From positions 1-46,458 of the forward strand of contig CAKRPO010000013.1 of NCBI GenBank assembly GCA_934378195.1: a stretch of DNA of 46,458 nucleotides, given 5' to 3'. A program made the position numbers and the translations under genes. Shown here piece after piece: positions 9,051 to 17,323 of the stretch. Every line of letters begins with the position of its first letter. The first letter of the stretch is position 1. The notes under the pieces are model-generated. The model worked only from the letters and a program-made list of their open reading frames with translations. It searched no databases and was not told where the DNA came from. This DNA comes from an uncultured Blautia sp. GTDB taxonomy: Bacteria > Bacillota > Clostridia > Lachnospirales > Lachnospiraceae.

Positions 9051-9551
9051 TTAGTACGCTTTATATCCAACTTCCTGCAATCTGGCATCTTTTGTCTCAA
9101 CCTGTTCTTTTAATTCCTGGCTGTATGCCTTCAGTCTGTCCAGAAGTTCCGGATCTGATGTTGCCAGAATCTTTGCTGCAAGAAGTCCTGCATTTGCACC
9201 TCCGTTAATTGCTACCGTGGCTACAGGGATTCCGGATGGCATCTGTACGATCGAATACAGGGAATCTCTTCCGCCAAGAGATGTCGTATGCATCGGAATA
9301 CCGATGACCGGCATTGGAAAGATTGCCGCACACATTCCAGGAAGATGTGCTGCCATTCCCGCCCCTGCAATAATTACTTTAAATCCTTTTTCTTCTGCAG
9401 TCTTTGCATACTCAAAGAACACATCCGGTTCTCTGTGTGCAGAAATAATCTTCATCTCGTACTCAACGCCCAGCTTGTCAAGAATTGCTGCCGCCTTACT
9501 CATAACCGGCATATCTGAGTCGCTTCCCATTACAATTCCAACCTTTTTCAT
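9051..9551 (-). CDS. purE: N5-carboxyaminoimidazole ribonucleotide mutase
   Basis: PurE class I moves the carboxyl group of N5-CAIR to give CAIR. The 166 residues include MGSDSDMPVM (phosphate loop, residues 8-17), SAHREPD with the catalytic histidine near 41, and IAGAGMAAHLPGM with the conserved GAAHLPG-type motif. It is the first gene of purE-M-N-D and is preceded by a consensus promoter at 9591-9619. PurK is not encoded nearby. The fold is shared with LarB, encoded at the right end of the window. Confidence 0.98.
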   Translation of the reverse strand: MKKVGIVMGSDSDMPVMSKAAAILDKLGVEYEMKIISAHREPDVFFEYAKTAEEKGFKVIIAGAGMAAHLPGMCAAIFPMPVIGIPMHTTSLGGRDSLYSIVQMPSGIPVATVAINGGANAGLLAAKILATSDPELLDRLKAYSQELKEQVETKDARLQEVGYKAY

Positions 9552-9590
9552 TGGTGGCCTCCTCGTGTATTTTCTTACATCTTCAGGTTG

Positions 9591-9619
9591 ATTCTACTAA
9601 GATTCTAAAATTGTGTCAA
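9591..9619 (-). promoter_or_regulatory. Promoter of the purE-M-N-D operon
   Basis: The minus strand has TTGACA (9614-9619), a 17-base spacer and TAGAAT (9591-9596), a near-perfect sigma-A promoter. The leader to the purE ATG is only about 35-40 bases and holds no riboswitch-like structure, so any purine control must act at the promoter. Confidence 0.8.
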
Positions 9620-9660
9620 TAAAATTACGGAAAAGAAATATTTTGGTGAGCAAACTCTTT

Positions 9661-9670
9661 TTGTATACAA
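9661..9670. promoter_or_regulatory. Palindrome TTGTATACAA upstream of the pur promoter
   Basis: A perfect 10-bp palindrome with a GTATAC core sits about 40 bases upstream of the purE -35 box, in the gap after the M29 aminopeptidase gene. It could be a regulator site; GntR-type proteins favour GT..AC palindromes. It does not resemble the Bacillus PurR box. Weak evidence only. Confidence 0.3.
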
Positions 9671-9706
9671 TAACTTTGTCCGTCACGCAAAATAAATAAG
9701 CTGTTG

Positions 9707-11740
9707 TTATTTTTTAAAAGGACGATTCAGTTCTTCCGTTCCCGGAAGTACAAAACGGCCATTTTCAATAATCGACGTACCTTCTCCGTCTTCATCGATT
9801 ACCCGGATACTTCCCAGCTCTTCATATGGAATTGTAATATCTGTATGGCATCCATAATATGCCAGACTGATGTCTTCTTTACGGAGAATTGAGATTTCAT
9901 TATCCCTGGCAATAATCTCTCGGCCATCCGGATTAAATACCGGTGTATCTTCAGACCAGCTGTAACAGGTGTCACCCACTGCAAAATGCGGTCCCATTTT
10001 TTCGGCGATCAAAATTGGAAGTTTATCTGCAATACCATATTTTTCAGCAGCCACATATGCAGTTGTATTGGTTCCGATTGCAAATTCGCCCATCGGAATC
10101 TTCGGATGATGGTGAAGGATATTATCTTCAATATATGCACGATTCTCTTCTTCTGTTTCAAAGTTTGCACAGGAATACTCAATCACCTGACCGCAGTCAA
10201 ATACCAGTTTCAGATCTTTGAACTGTAATCCATTCAGATAGACTTTCTTTACATGAAGAATTCCACCCGTTCCTGCAAGTACAGGAGAAGTAAATACTTC
10301 GCCGACCGGAATATTCACATCTGCCACACAATTTTCGAAATTTGTCTGTTTCTTAATATCTTCCAGTTCATGCAAATGAATGATCAGATCTGTCTCATTG
10401 TCGTCTTTTCCCTTAATCTCAACCCACTGACAGGTATCCAGTGTTTCAATGATTGTCTGTTGGATATGTTCATAAAGTTTGTAATCCAGTGTATTAATCT
10501 TTACGATTTCTGCAAAGATTTCCGAAAATTTCTCCCCAATCTCTGGTACCGGATATGCGATGATCGTAAAACTTCTCTCATCTCCTTTGATATATCGATT
10601 GACAATCTGTCCGGATTCATTATCCAACTCTACCTGAAGTTTCTGCTGTACTTCGCTCAATGTCCATGCCCCATCCGTGGATACCGGAGCAAACGGTTCC
10701 TCTCCAAACGTCTCAATGCAGGCCGGGCCTCCGTGTACAGCCGCAAGATCTTTGTACTTCTCATAAGCATTCTGCATAGAACGGAGCTTGCGCTGCACAA
10801 AATCACTGTCCAAAAAAAGTGCCTGATCCTGTCTGTGATCATACTCATACTGTGGATTGGCATTTCCACCTGCAAATCCAATCCATGCAGTTCCTCTTTT
10901 GTTCACTGCATGCGTTGCATGACGATAGACCACTGGTTCAAGTCCCATTTCGCGGAATTGGCAGATGGCTGCCCGTACCATTCTTTCAAATCCCAAATTA
11001 TAACGGATATTAACAGTTTTTTTCTTTGTAATATCTTTTCTTCCATTAATAAAGCCAATCCGATACCCTTCCGTATATGTCCTGGCCATGCTGTCAATCT
11101 CATCCTGGCTGAGACTGTTCAGAAATTTTGCCACACCTGTCTCATTTACAGAAACATATTCCCCGTACTGATAAAGATAGCTGAGATCTGAAAAATCAGA
11201 TTCCATCACGATACGCACCGCAAAGTTCTTTTCCGGGTCTACTGCTTCCGCAATTCTCTGTTCCATCATATCCTGACAATAATCATTTACATACGAACGC
11301 AGCATATCTTCTACATTCTTTACCGATGGCTGCTCATCACTTTCAAAAGCAGCATAAACTTCCAGAAAAAGTTCTGCTGCCACTGTATAATCCCAGAATT
11401 TCTTTTCATATCCATAGGCGATCGTACCTCTGAGTTCTGTATACAGAAATGTAAATGCTTTCCCATATTCTCCAAGCTTTTCTTTCGCATATGCCGGATT
11501 TCCATAGCAATGTGCATAATTCTGCGGAAATAATTCCTCATAAAGGCTGGTATTTTCTGCCTGTAATTCTTCTATAGAAAGATCTTTTTCTGTTCGTTCC
11601 AGAATTCCAGCTGTTTTTGTTAAGAAAGCAGCTGTTTTTTGAAAAAAATCAAGGAACGCTGGCCGAACAGACGTTTCTGTACAGATTTCAGCAATACGGT
11701 CTTTTGCAAGTCCATAACGTTCTTTCAACAATTCGTCCAC
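9707..11740 (-). CDS. M29-family aminopeptidase with long N-terminal extension
   Basis: The C-terminal part of this 677-residue protein (about 300-677) is an M29 (AmpS/PepS/aminopeptidase T type) metalloaminopeptidase. All expected metal ligands are visible in order: Glu in NIPVGEVFTSP, Glu in MGEFAIGTN, His in EKMGPHFAVGD, and the His-x-Asp of GCHTDITI. Such enzymes remove N-terminal residues in the cytoplasm with two divalent metals. Family members are usually about 410 residues; here about 270 extra residues precede the core, rich in aromatic and acidic residues and without a signal peptide. I read the start as GTG (11740), which has AAGGAG 8-9 bases upstream. It follows the HD hydrolase gene after 18 bases, so the two are co-transcribed. 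Confidence 0.88.
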   Translation of the reverse strand: MDELLKERYGLAKDRIAEICTETSVRPAFLDFFQKTAAFLTKTAGILERTEKDLSIEELQAENTSLYEELFPQNYAHCYGNPAYAKEKLGEYGKAFTFLYTELRGTIAYGYEKKFWDYTVAAELFLEVYAAFESDEQPSVKNVEDMLRSYVNDYCQDMMEQRIAEAVDPEKNFAVRIVMESDFSDLSYLYQYGEYVSVNETGVAKFLNSLSQDEIDSMARTYTEGYRIGFINGRKDITKKKTVNIRYNLGFERMVRAAICQFREMGLEPVVYRHATHAVNKRGTAWIGFAGGNANPQYEYDHRQDQALFLDSDFVQRKLRSMQNAYEKYKDLAAVHGGPACIETFGEEPFAPVSTDGAWTLSEVQQKLQVELDNESGQIVNRYIKGDERSFTIIAYPVPEIGEKFSEIFAEIVKINTLDYKLYEHIQQTIIETLDTCQWVEIKGKDDNETDLIIHLHELEDIKKQTNFENCVADVNIPVGEVFTSPVLAGTGGILHVKKVYLNGLQFKDLKLVFDCGQVIEYSCANFETEEENRAYIEDNILHHHPKIPMGEFAIGTNTTAYVAAEKYGIADKLPILIAEKMGPHFAVGDTCYSWSEDTPVFNPDGREIIARDNEISILRKEDISLAYYGCHTDITIPYEELGSIRVIDEDGEGTSIIENGRFVLPGTEELNRPFKK

Positions 11741-11758
11741 ACTCTCATCTCCTTTATA

Positions 11759-12346
11759 TTAATCATCAAGTACATGTCCAAGCTGAATATGTTTATCTAT
11801 CAGCTGTTTCATATATTCCCATATTTCCCTGGAGCCTTCTGCAGTATGCTCATTTCTCTTGTATATCTGACTTTTGTGTACCGTATGTTCCTTCCAGCTC
11901 TTTCCCCCAGAAGCATCATTCAGTATCAACGGCTGACAATTATCCAGTACATGTGCAAATTTGGCTTCTGCTGTCTCATACGCCTCAAATTCTTCCCACA
12001 GATTCCGGAATCTTCTTCCCTGATCCTCAGGAAGCATTCCAAAAATACGATCAGCAGCCTTCGTCTCACGGTCTCTCTGTGTCGCCAGACCTGCACGGTC
12101 ATACGCATAAGTATCCCCCGCATCAATTTCTACAAGATCGTGAATCAGCACCATCGGAATCACTTTCTCCAGATTCACCTCTTCATTTGCATATTCTTTC
12201 AAAAGCACAGCCATAAGTGCCAGATGCCAGGAATGCTCTGCATCATTTTCCTTGCGACTGCCGTCCGTCAGGTATGTCTGACGGACAATCTGTTTCACTT
12301 TATCCACTTCCAGGATAAACTCCATCTGTTTCTGTAAGCGTTCCAT
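11759..12346 (-). CDS. HD-domain hydrolase, YfbR/HDDC2-like (putative 5'-deoxynucleotidase)
   Basis: A 195-residue HD-superfamily phosphohydrolase. The metal-binding set is complete: His in the N-terminal region NDAEHSWHLALMA, the paired HD in VLIHDLVEIDAGDTYA, and a distal Asp in VLDNCQPLILN. This order and the ID-GDTYAYD segment match the YfbR/HDDC2 group, whose characterised members dephosphorylate deoxynucleoside monophosphates. Substrate here is inferred. It lies between a small membrane protein (4-base gap) and the M29 aminopeptidase in a run of co-directional genes downstream of pyrE, so a link to nucleotide turnover is plausible. Confidence 0.85.
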   Translation of the reverse strand: MERLQKQMEFILEVDKVKQIVRQTYLTDGSRKENDAEHSWHLALMAVLLKEYANEEVNLEKVIPMVLIHDLVEIDAGDTYAYDRAGLATQRDRETKAADRIFGMLPEDQGRRFRNLWEEFEAYETAEAKFAHVLDNCQPLILNDASGGKSWKEHTVHKSQIYKRNEHTAEGSREIWEYMKQLIDKHIQLGHVLDD

Positions 12347-12350
12347 TTTA

Positions 12351-12665
12351 TTACACTCCCATCAAAAAAAAGGCGAGCCAGCCCACCATAAAAATCCCAT
12401 TAAGGATTGAGCCTATGATGCTGGTTCTATGAGTACAGTTTTGTTCTGAAAAACTGCTGATTCCCATAAGAAATCCGTATACAGAAAGCAATGCTGCAAA
12501 CAGGCAGATTCCACCTACAATAAAGCCATAGGTACCTTCCAGTGCATAAGCCACACCAACTGCCCCCGCAAACAGAAGCAGGGAAGCAATTGCCAGCCCT
12601 ACTGACAGCTTCCCCTTTGCAGCCTCTTTCTTCTTTATAATTGCATATCTATATCTTCTTGCCAT
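12351..12665 (-). CDS. Small membrane protein, three predicted helices
   Basis: A 104-residue protein with a basic N-terminus (MARRYRYAIIKKKEAAKGK) and three hydrophobic stretches at about 20-42, 47-68 and 83-103. It may belong to one of the Lachnospiraceae-restricted DUF families, but I cannot name it with certainty. Its ATG lies inside the end of the VanZ-like gene (17-base overlap) with a GAGGAG ribosome site, and its stop is 4 bases from the HD hydrolase start, so it is tightly coupled to both. No catalytic residues are evident. Confidence 0.75.
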   Translation of the reverse strand: MARRYRYAIIKKKEAAKGKLSVGLAIASLLLFAGAVGVAYALEGTYGFIVGGICLFAALLSVYGFLMGISSFSEQNCTHRTSIIGSILNGIFMVGWLAFFLMGV

Positions 12666-13122
12666 ATTGTTTTCTCCTCAGATAGTTACAGACAGCAAAA
12701 AACAAATATCCAATTGCTGCCCCTAGCGTATTCAATATCAGATCATCCACATCAAAACATCCTACCTTTGTGATCAACTGTACAGTTTCCACACAAAGGC
12801 TGAGTGCAAATCCGGACACAATGATAAAGAAGCCACTGCGACATCTGTGCGCAATGACCGGAAGGATAAAACCATAAGGAACAAACCCAATCACATTTCC
12901 AAAAAGATTTGTGATCACAGCAAACATTCCCAGTTGTTTCCTGTATATCCAGAATCTTCTGATTTCCACAAAAGGAATCAGATTATACCGGTACATCCGC
13001 TCTTCTGCAGCCACACGTCCGTACTCTTCCGAAAAGAAAAGGAAATAAACAAGAAGCAGTACATAGAGTATAAACAAAAGTACACTCAGAAACCTGATCT
13101 TACATTTTGTACTGTCTTTCAA
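12649..13122 (-). CDS. VanZ-like family membrane protein
   Basis: A 157-residue integral membrane protein with about four helices. It carries VanZ-family features: an arginine/tyrosine-rich extracytoplasmic loop after the first helix (YRYNLIPFVEI), then NLFGNVIGFVPYGFILP, and ETVQLITKVGCFDVDDLILNT split over the third segment. VanZ of enterococci lowers teicoplanin susceptibility, but most family members have no known role. The start is best read as TTG at 13122, with AGGGG about 6 bases upstream and an in-frame stop a few codons before. It is 19 bases downstream of a 50-residue membrane peptide gene. Confidence 0.85.
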   Translation of the reverse strand: MKDSTKCKIRFLSVLLFILYVLLLVYFLFFSEEYGRVAAEERMYRYNLIPFVEIRRFWIYRKQLGMFAVITNLFGNVIGFVPYGFILPVIAHRCRSGFFIIVSGFALSLCVETVQLITKVGCFDVDDLILNTLGAAIGYLFFAVCNYLRRKQYGKKI

Positions 13123-13141
13123 TTTTAACCCCTATCCTGCT

Positions 13142-13294
13142 TCAGATCAGAATATCAGACTTTCTCTTTAACAATCTGCTTCCACTGACGATCATCAGCA
13201 CACCTGCTGCCACACCTGTCACAAGTGTTATGATTCCTACCGTAATACTGCATGCACCTGTCCGGCTCATGGTCTTATATATTTTTTCGTTCAT
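13142..13294 (-). CDS. 50-residue single-span membrane peptide
   Basis: A small gene with ATG at 13292-13294, AGGAGG six bases upstream and a TGA at 13142-13144. The product begins MNEKIYKTMSRTG, has one hydrophobic span (about residues 14-38, rich in G, V, I and T) and ends with a basic tail SRLLKRKSDILI. It sits between pyrE (47-base gap) and the VanZ-like gene (19-base gap) in the same direction. The strong ribosome site and the classic N-in/hydrophobic/positive-tail layout argue that it is real. Function unknown; it could assist the neighbouring VanZ-like protein. Confidence 0.65.
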   Translation of the reverse strand: MNEKIYKTMSRTGACSITVGIITLVTGVAAGVLMIVSGSRLLKRKSDILI

Positions 13295-13341
13295 GGCAAT
13301 TCCTCCTTATACAGATGCCCTCAATATTCTCCGTCAAATGA

Positions 13342-14022
13342 TTATTTTGCTCCGTACTGACTATAATATGCATCAATCGCCTTTTTCAGATCATCATCAA
13401 TGATAATCTGACCCTTGTATTCTTTATTATAAAGATGCTCTATAACTTCTGCCATTGTAACAATTGCATTTGTCTCAAATCCGTAAAGATCATGCACTTC
13501 ATCCAGTGCACACTTCACTCCCCCCTTGCCAACTTCCATACGGTCAAGAGATACCATAAGACCTACAATTTCTACTTCGGCTGCTCCTCTCACCTTCGGA
13601 ACAGTTTCTTCCATGGATTTACCGGAAGTGGTAACATCCTCGATCATAACTACACGGTCTCCGTCTTTCAACTTGCTTCCAAGAAAGTTTCCCTTATCTG
13701 CTCCATGGTCTTTTTCTTCTTTACGGTCAGAGCAGTAGCGGATTTCCTTTCCATACAGTTCACTGAATGCAATTGCCGTAACAACGCTGAGCGGAATTCC
13801 CTTGTATGCCGGTCCAAACAGCACGTCAAAATCATCGCCATATTTATCATGAATTGCTTTTGCATAATATTCACCAAGTTTCTTTAACTGAGACCCGGTC
13901 ACATATCCGCCCGCATTCATAAAAAACGGAGATTTTCTTCCACTTTTCAGAGTAAATTCTCCAAATTTCAGCACCTGACTGTCTACCATAAATTCAATAA
14001 ATTCCTGTTTATACTGTTCCAT
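13342..14022 (-). CDS. pyrE: Orotate phosphoribosyltransferase
   Basis: PyrE couples orotate to PRPP to give OMP. The protein is 226 residues from the chosen start. It shows FGEFTLKSGRKSPFFMNAG (orotate-binding N-terminus), GPAYKGIPL, the lysine-rich loop RKEEKDHGADKG, and the PRPP motif VVMIEDVTTSGKS. I place the start at ATG 14022, with AGGAGG 11 bases upstream, because 19 further in-frame residues upstream have no ribosome site and no family similarity. A MATE transporter gene separates it from pyrF-K-D; the 135-base gap contains a TTGACT box at the MATE stop codon that could give pyrE its own promoter. Confidence 0.97.
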   Translation of the reverse strand: MEQYKQEFIEFMVDSQVLKFGEFTLKSGRKSPFFMNAGGYVTGSQLKKLGEYYAKAIHDKYGDDFDVLFGPAYKGIPLSVVTAIAFSELYGKEIRYCSDRKEEKDHGADKGNFLGSKLKDGDRVVMIEDVTTSGKSMEETVPKVRGAAEVEIVGLMVSLDRMEVGKGGVKCALDEVHDLYGFETNAIVTMAEVIEHLYNKEYKGQIIIDDDLKKAIDAYYSQYGAK

Positions 14023-14157
14023 TTTATTCTGAACCTCCTGTCTGCATGGCTGTCTGTTCCGTTTCAATCTTCCCCACAACCAGCCTTTATCATTCTTAAC
14101 CGTCTGTGTCCAGACCTGTGTCTGAATATCTTCTATATATTAACATAAAAAAGTCAA

Positions 14158-15513
14158 CTATTCAATCCTGTTAACATCCCTGTACTTTTTCATCACATAA
14201 TAATAATACGGAATCAGCGGAATCAACGCCGCGATCCAGGCCATCGGGTCCGCCAGGCATACACCGGCAAATGTCGTTTTACCTGCCACAAACGCCACGA
14301 TTGCAGTTCTGGCAACCAGTTCAAAAACGCCACCAAGCATCGGTACCAGTCCATATCCCATTCCCTGAAGAGCGTTTCGAAAAACAAAAATCGTGCATAA
14401 AAATGGATATGCCCAAAATACGGTATGAAAATACGTTACCGACACCTGGATCACATCGGTCTGAGACGGACTGATAAATAAATATGTAAAGTATTTTCCA
14501 CCAAAATATGCAAGTGCCATTTCAAGAACGCTCCAGATAAGAAGCATGATCCAGGAATATTTTACTCCCTGTTTTACGCGATCCATTCGTCCGGCGCCAC
14601 GGTTCTGTCCTACATAAGTTGCAATTGTCGCACCCATGGAAACCGCTACCATTCCAATTACATTCTGTATTTTGCCAGCCGCAGAAAATCCTGCCATATA
14701 AGTAGCTCCATAAATATTTACTGCACTCTGTACAATGATCGTTCCGATTGCAGTGATAGAAAACTGAAGACCCATAGGAATTCCAAGTATCATCAACTTG
14801 CTCATACTGCCCTTACGAAGCTCAAAATTTTTCTTTTCCAGATGAAGGATGGGATATCGTTTCTTAATATAGATCAGACAGCAAACTGCTGAAACACCCT
14901 GCGCAATTACTGTCGCATAAGCACATCCTTCTACTCCCATTCCTACAAAGCGAATCAGGGCAATATCCAGAATCACATTGATCCCCGCTGAAATGATCAG
15001 GAAATAAAGTGGTGATTTCGAATCTCCCAATGCACGTAAAAATGCCGCCAGTGTATTGTATGCTGCTGTAACCAGAAGTCCCGCATAAATGATTCCCATA
15101 TAGCCGGCTACATCTCCCATCAGATCTGCCGGAGAATTCATAAGTTTGAGAATTGGTACATTAAATATCAAAAAAATTGCCGTCATCGCTGCTGCAAAAC
15201 CAAACATAAGATATGCGGACATTGCTACGAAATGTCGCATATCATCATACTTTTTCGCGCCAAACATCTGCGCAACAATAATCGCAAATCCACTACTCAG
15301 ACCGTTCAGCCATCCGGTTATAAAAAACATCAGAGAACCGGTACTTCCAATTGCTGCAAGTGCATCAACACCAATGAACTGTCCGGCCACGATGGAATCT
15401 ACTATATTATAAAACTGCTGAAAAATGTTTCCAAGAAACATTGGAATCATAAACTGAATAATCAGTCTGACCGGATTTCCTACAGTCATATCGTTTGTTT
15501 TCTGTTTACTCAA
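14158..15513 (-). CDS. MATE-family multidrug/organic cation efflux transporter
   Basis: A 451-residue membrane protein with about 12 helices arranged as two six-helix halves, typical of MATE antiporters (DinF/NorM-related group common in Clostridia). The N-terminal sequence MTVGNPVRLIIQFMIP and FNIVDSIVAGQF-like QFYNIVDSIVAGQFIG are characteristic. MATE proteins export cationic compounds using Na+ or H+. The TTG at 15513 has AAGGA 7 bases upstream and is preferred over the ATG eight codons later. It lies between pyrD and pyrE; whether it carries anything related to pyrimidines is unknown. Substrate cannot be told from sequence. Confidence 0.92.
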   Translation of the reverse strand: MSKQKTNDMTVGNPVRLIIQFMIPMFLGNIFQQFYNIVDSIVAGQFIGVDALAAIGSTGSLMFFITGWLNGLSSGFAIIVAQMFGAKKYDDMRHFVAMSAYLMFGFAAAMTAIFLIFNVPILKLMNSPADLMGDVAGYMGIIYAGLLVTAAYNTLAAFLRALGDSKSPLYFLIISAGINVILDIALIRFVGMGVEGCAYATVIAQGVSAVCCLIYIKKRYPILHLEKKNFELRKGSMSKLMILGIPMGLQFSITAIGTIIVQSAVNIYGATYMAGFSAAGKIQNVIGMVAVSMGATIATYVGQNRGAGRMDRVKQGVKYSWIMLLIWSVLEMALAYFGGKYFTYLFISPSQTDVIQVSVTYFHTVFWAYPFLCTIFVFRNALQGMGYGLVPMLGGVFELVARTAIVAFVAGKTTFAGVCLADPMAWIAALIPLIPYYYYVMKKYRDVNRIE

Positions 15514-15549
15514 AATATTTCCTTTCTAATTTTCTTTTTTCCGATACAA

Positions 15550-15586
15550 GACAGCAGAAAAAGTCTTTCAGACTTTCGCTGCTGTC
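15550..15586. repeat. Hairpin between pyrD and the MATE gene
   Basis: An 8-bp perfect outer stem (GACAGCAG/CTGCTGTC) continues after a small internal loop into an AAAGTC/GACTTT stem. No clear T-tract follows on the minus strand, so it may be a weak terminator or an RNA-processing/stability hairpin that sets MATE expression below pyrD. Confidence 0.55.
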
Positions 15587-15619
15587 TCTTTTGTGTTTCT
15601 GTTCTGTTTTCTGTAAATT

Positions 15620-16525
15620 TTATTTCACAATACCAATCAGTTCATTGATATCTGCAATCTTTTGCTGCTCCATAAATTGTTCGATTCCCTTTGCAATTTC
15701 AACCGTTGCATATGGATTAAAGAAATTCGCTGTTCCAACAGACACTGCTGTCGCACCAGCCATAATAAATTCAAGAGCATCTTCCGCTGTTGCAATTCCG
15801 CCCATACCGATGATCGGAAGTTTCACTGACTGCGCTACCTGATAAACCATGCGCACAGCCACCGGTTTCACTGCCGGACCAGACATACCACCGGTCTTAT
15901 TTGCCAGTGCAAATGTTCTTCTGTAAATATCAATCTTCATTCCGGTAAGCGTATTGATAAGAGAAAGAATATCTGCACCACCTGCCTCCGCTGCTCTGGC
16001 CATTTCTGTAATATCGGTTACATTTGGGCTAAGCTTCATGATGATCGGCTGTTTTGCATATTTTTTTACTTCTTTTGTAATTGCCTCAAGTGCATGTGGA
16101 TTCTGACCAAATGCAATACCACCCTCTTTGACATTCGGGCAGGATACGTTGATTTCCATAAGATCAACCGGTTCATCTGCCAGTCTTTCTACCACCTCAC
16201 AGTAATCTTCAGTACTCTTTCCACATACATTTACAATAATCTTTGTATCATACTGTTTCAGGAACGGAATGTCTCTTTTACAAAAAAGATCAATTCCAGG
16301 ATTCTGCAGTCCAATGGCATTCAGCATTCCACTTGCAGTCTCAGTCACTCTTGGTGTCGGGTTACCTGGCCATGGTACATTGGCAACGCCCTTCGTCACA
16401 ACACCACCAAGCTTGTTAAGGTCCACAAATTCACTGTACTCTGCCCCTGAGCCAAAAGTACCCGAAGCAGTCATCACAGGATTTTTCAATTCAACTCCGG
16501 CAAGAGTTACTTTTGTATTCATCAT
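15620..16525 (-). CDS. pyrD: Dihydroorotate dehydrogenase, class 1B catalytic subunit
   Basis: PyrD (PyrDB type) oxidises dihydroorotate to orotate with FMN and passes electrons via PyrK to NAD+. The 301 residues include LKNPVMTASGTFG at the N-terminus, GVVTKGVANVPWPGNPTPRV, EINVSCPNVKEGG with the active-site Cys typical of class 1, and C-terminal GMGGIATAEDALEF and AGATAVSVGTANF phosphate-binding motifs for FMN. Its ATG overlaps the pyrK stop (ATGA), with a GGAGG ribosome site inside pyrK. Cytoplasmic enzyme. Confidence 0.97.
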   Translation of the reverse strand: MMNTKVTLAGVELKNPVMTASGTFGSGAEYSEFVDLNKLGGVVTKGVANVPWPGNPTPRVTETASGMLNAIGLQNPGIDLFCKRDIPFLKQYDTKIIVNVCGKSTEDYCEVVERLADEPVDLMEINVSCPNVKEGGIAFGQNPHALEAITKEVKKYAKQPIIMKLSPNVTDITEMARAAEAGGADILSLINTLTGMKIDIYRRTFALANKTGGMSGPAVKPVAVRMVYQVAQSVKLPIIGMGGIATAEDALEFIMAGATAVSVGTANFFNPYATVEIAKGIEQFMEQQKIADINELIGIVK

Positions 16526-17304
16526 AACTCCACCTCCGTGCTCAAAAATACCGGTCCGTCTTTGCAGACACGTTTGTTGTGCACCTGAGAATGTGCATCA
16601 ACCTCTTTTGATTTACATACGCAGGCAAGACAGGCTCCAATTCCACATGCCATTCTCTCTTCCATTGAAATCCAGCATGTAATATTATTCTCGGCCGCAT
16701 ATTCCTTCAGTGCGCGAAGCATTGGTGTCGGTCCACACGCAAAAATCACATCTGCTTCAAGTCCCTTTTCGCGAATTGCATTCAGTACATTTCCCTTTGT
16801 TCCGGCACTGCCATCTTCCGTCGCGACATAGACATCTGCATATCTGGCAAACTCATCAGTCAAGAACAACTCATCTCTGTAACCCAAAACAGCCGTCTTC
16901 TCTGCCTTTAACTGCTTCGCTGTCTCCAACATCGGAGGAATTCCGATACCACCGCCAATCAGAAATACTCTTTTGCCTTCAGCTTCTTCCAATGGAAATC
17001 CATTCCCAAGGGGACCCAGTGTTTCAATCATTTCACCCGGCTGCATCCTGGAAAATGCCTCTGTACCTGTATTCTTTCCAGTCACACGGTATACCAGACG
17101 AATCCTGCCATTTTCTTTGTCAATCTCACAGATGCTGATTGGTCTCGGAAGAAGTTTACTTCCATTTCCTGTATATAAAGAAAGGAACTGTCCCGGGTGG
17201 GCATTCTGTGCCATTTTATCTGTCTGAAGCCAGAGGCTGTAAATATCTTTGCCAATCTCTTCCTGGCTGACGACGGTTAAAGTCTCTTTTGTTTTTGTAC
17301 TCAT
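16522..17304 (-). CDS. pyrK: Dihydroorotate dehydrogenase electron-transfer subunit
   Basis: PyrK is the FAD and [2Fe-2S] subunit that links PyrDB to NAD+. The 260-residue protein has a ferredoxin-reductase fold: RPISICEID for FAD, GPLGNGFPL, FLIGGGIGIPPML for NAD, and a C-terminal cysteine cluster in CGIGACLACVCKS with a fourth Cys in KRVCKDGPVF. All four cluster cysteines are present. It is 20 bases downstream of pyrF and overlaps pyrD by 4 bases, the standard pyrK-pyrD coupling. Confidence 0.97.
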   Translation of the reverse strand: MSTKTKETLTVVSQEEIGKDIYSLWLQTDKMAQNAHPGQFLSLYTGNGSKLLPRPISICEIDKENGRIRLVYRVTGKNTGTEAFSRMQPGEMIETLGPLGNGFPLEEAEGKRVFLIGGGIGIPPMLETAKQLKAEKTAVLGYRDELFLTDEFARYADVYVATEDGSAGTKGNVLNAIREKGLEADVIFACGPTPMLRALKEYAAENNITCWISMEERMACGIGACLACVCKSKEVDAHSQVHNKRVCKDGPVFLSTEVEL

Positions 17305-17323
17305 CTATCTCCTCCTGCTCTTC

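Noticed and set aside
10253..11191. Plus-strand frame of 312 codons opposite the M29 aminopeptidase
   Set aside because: Shadow frame; the minus-strand product has complete metal ligands and a ribosome site.
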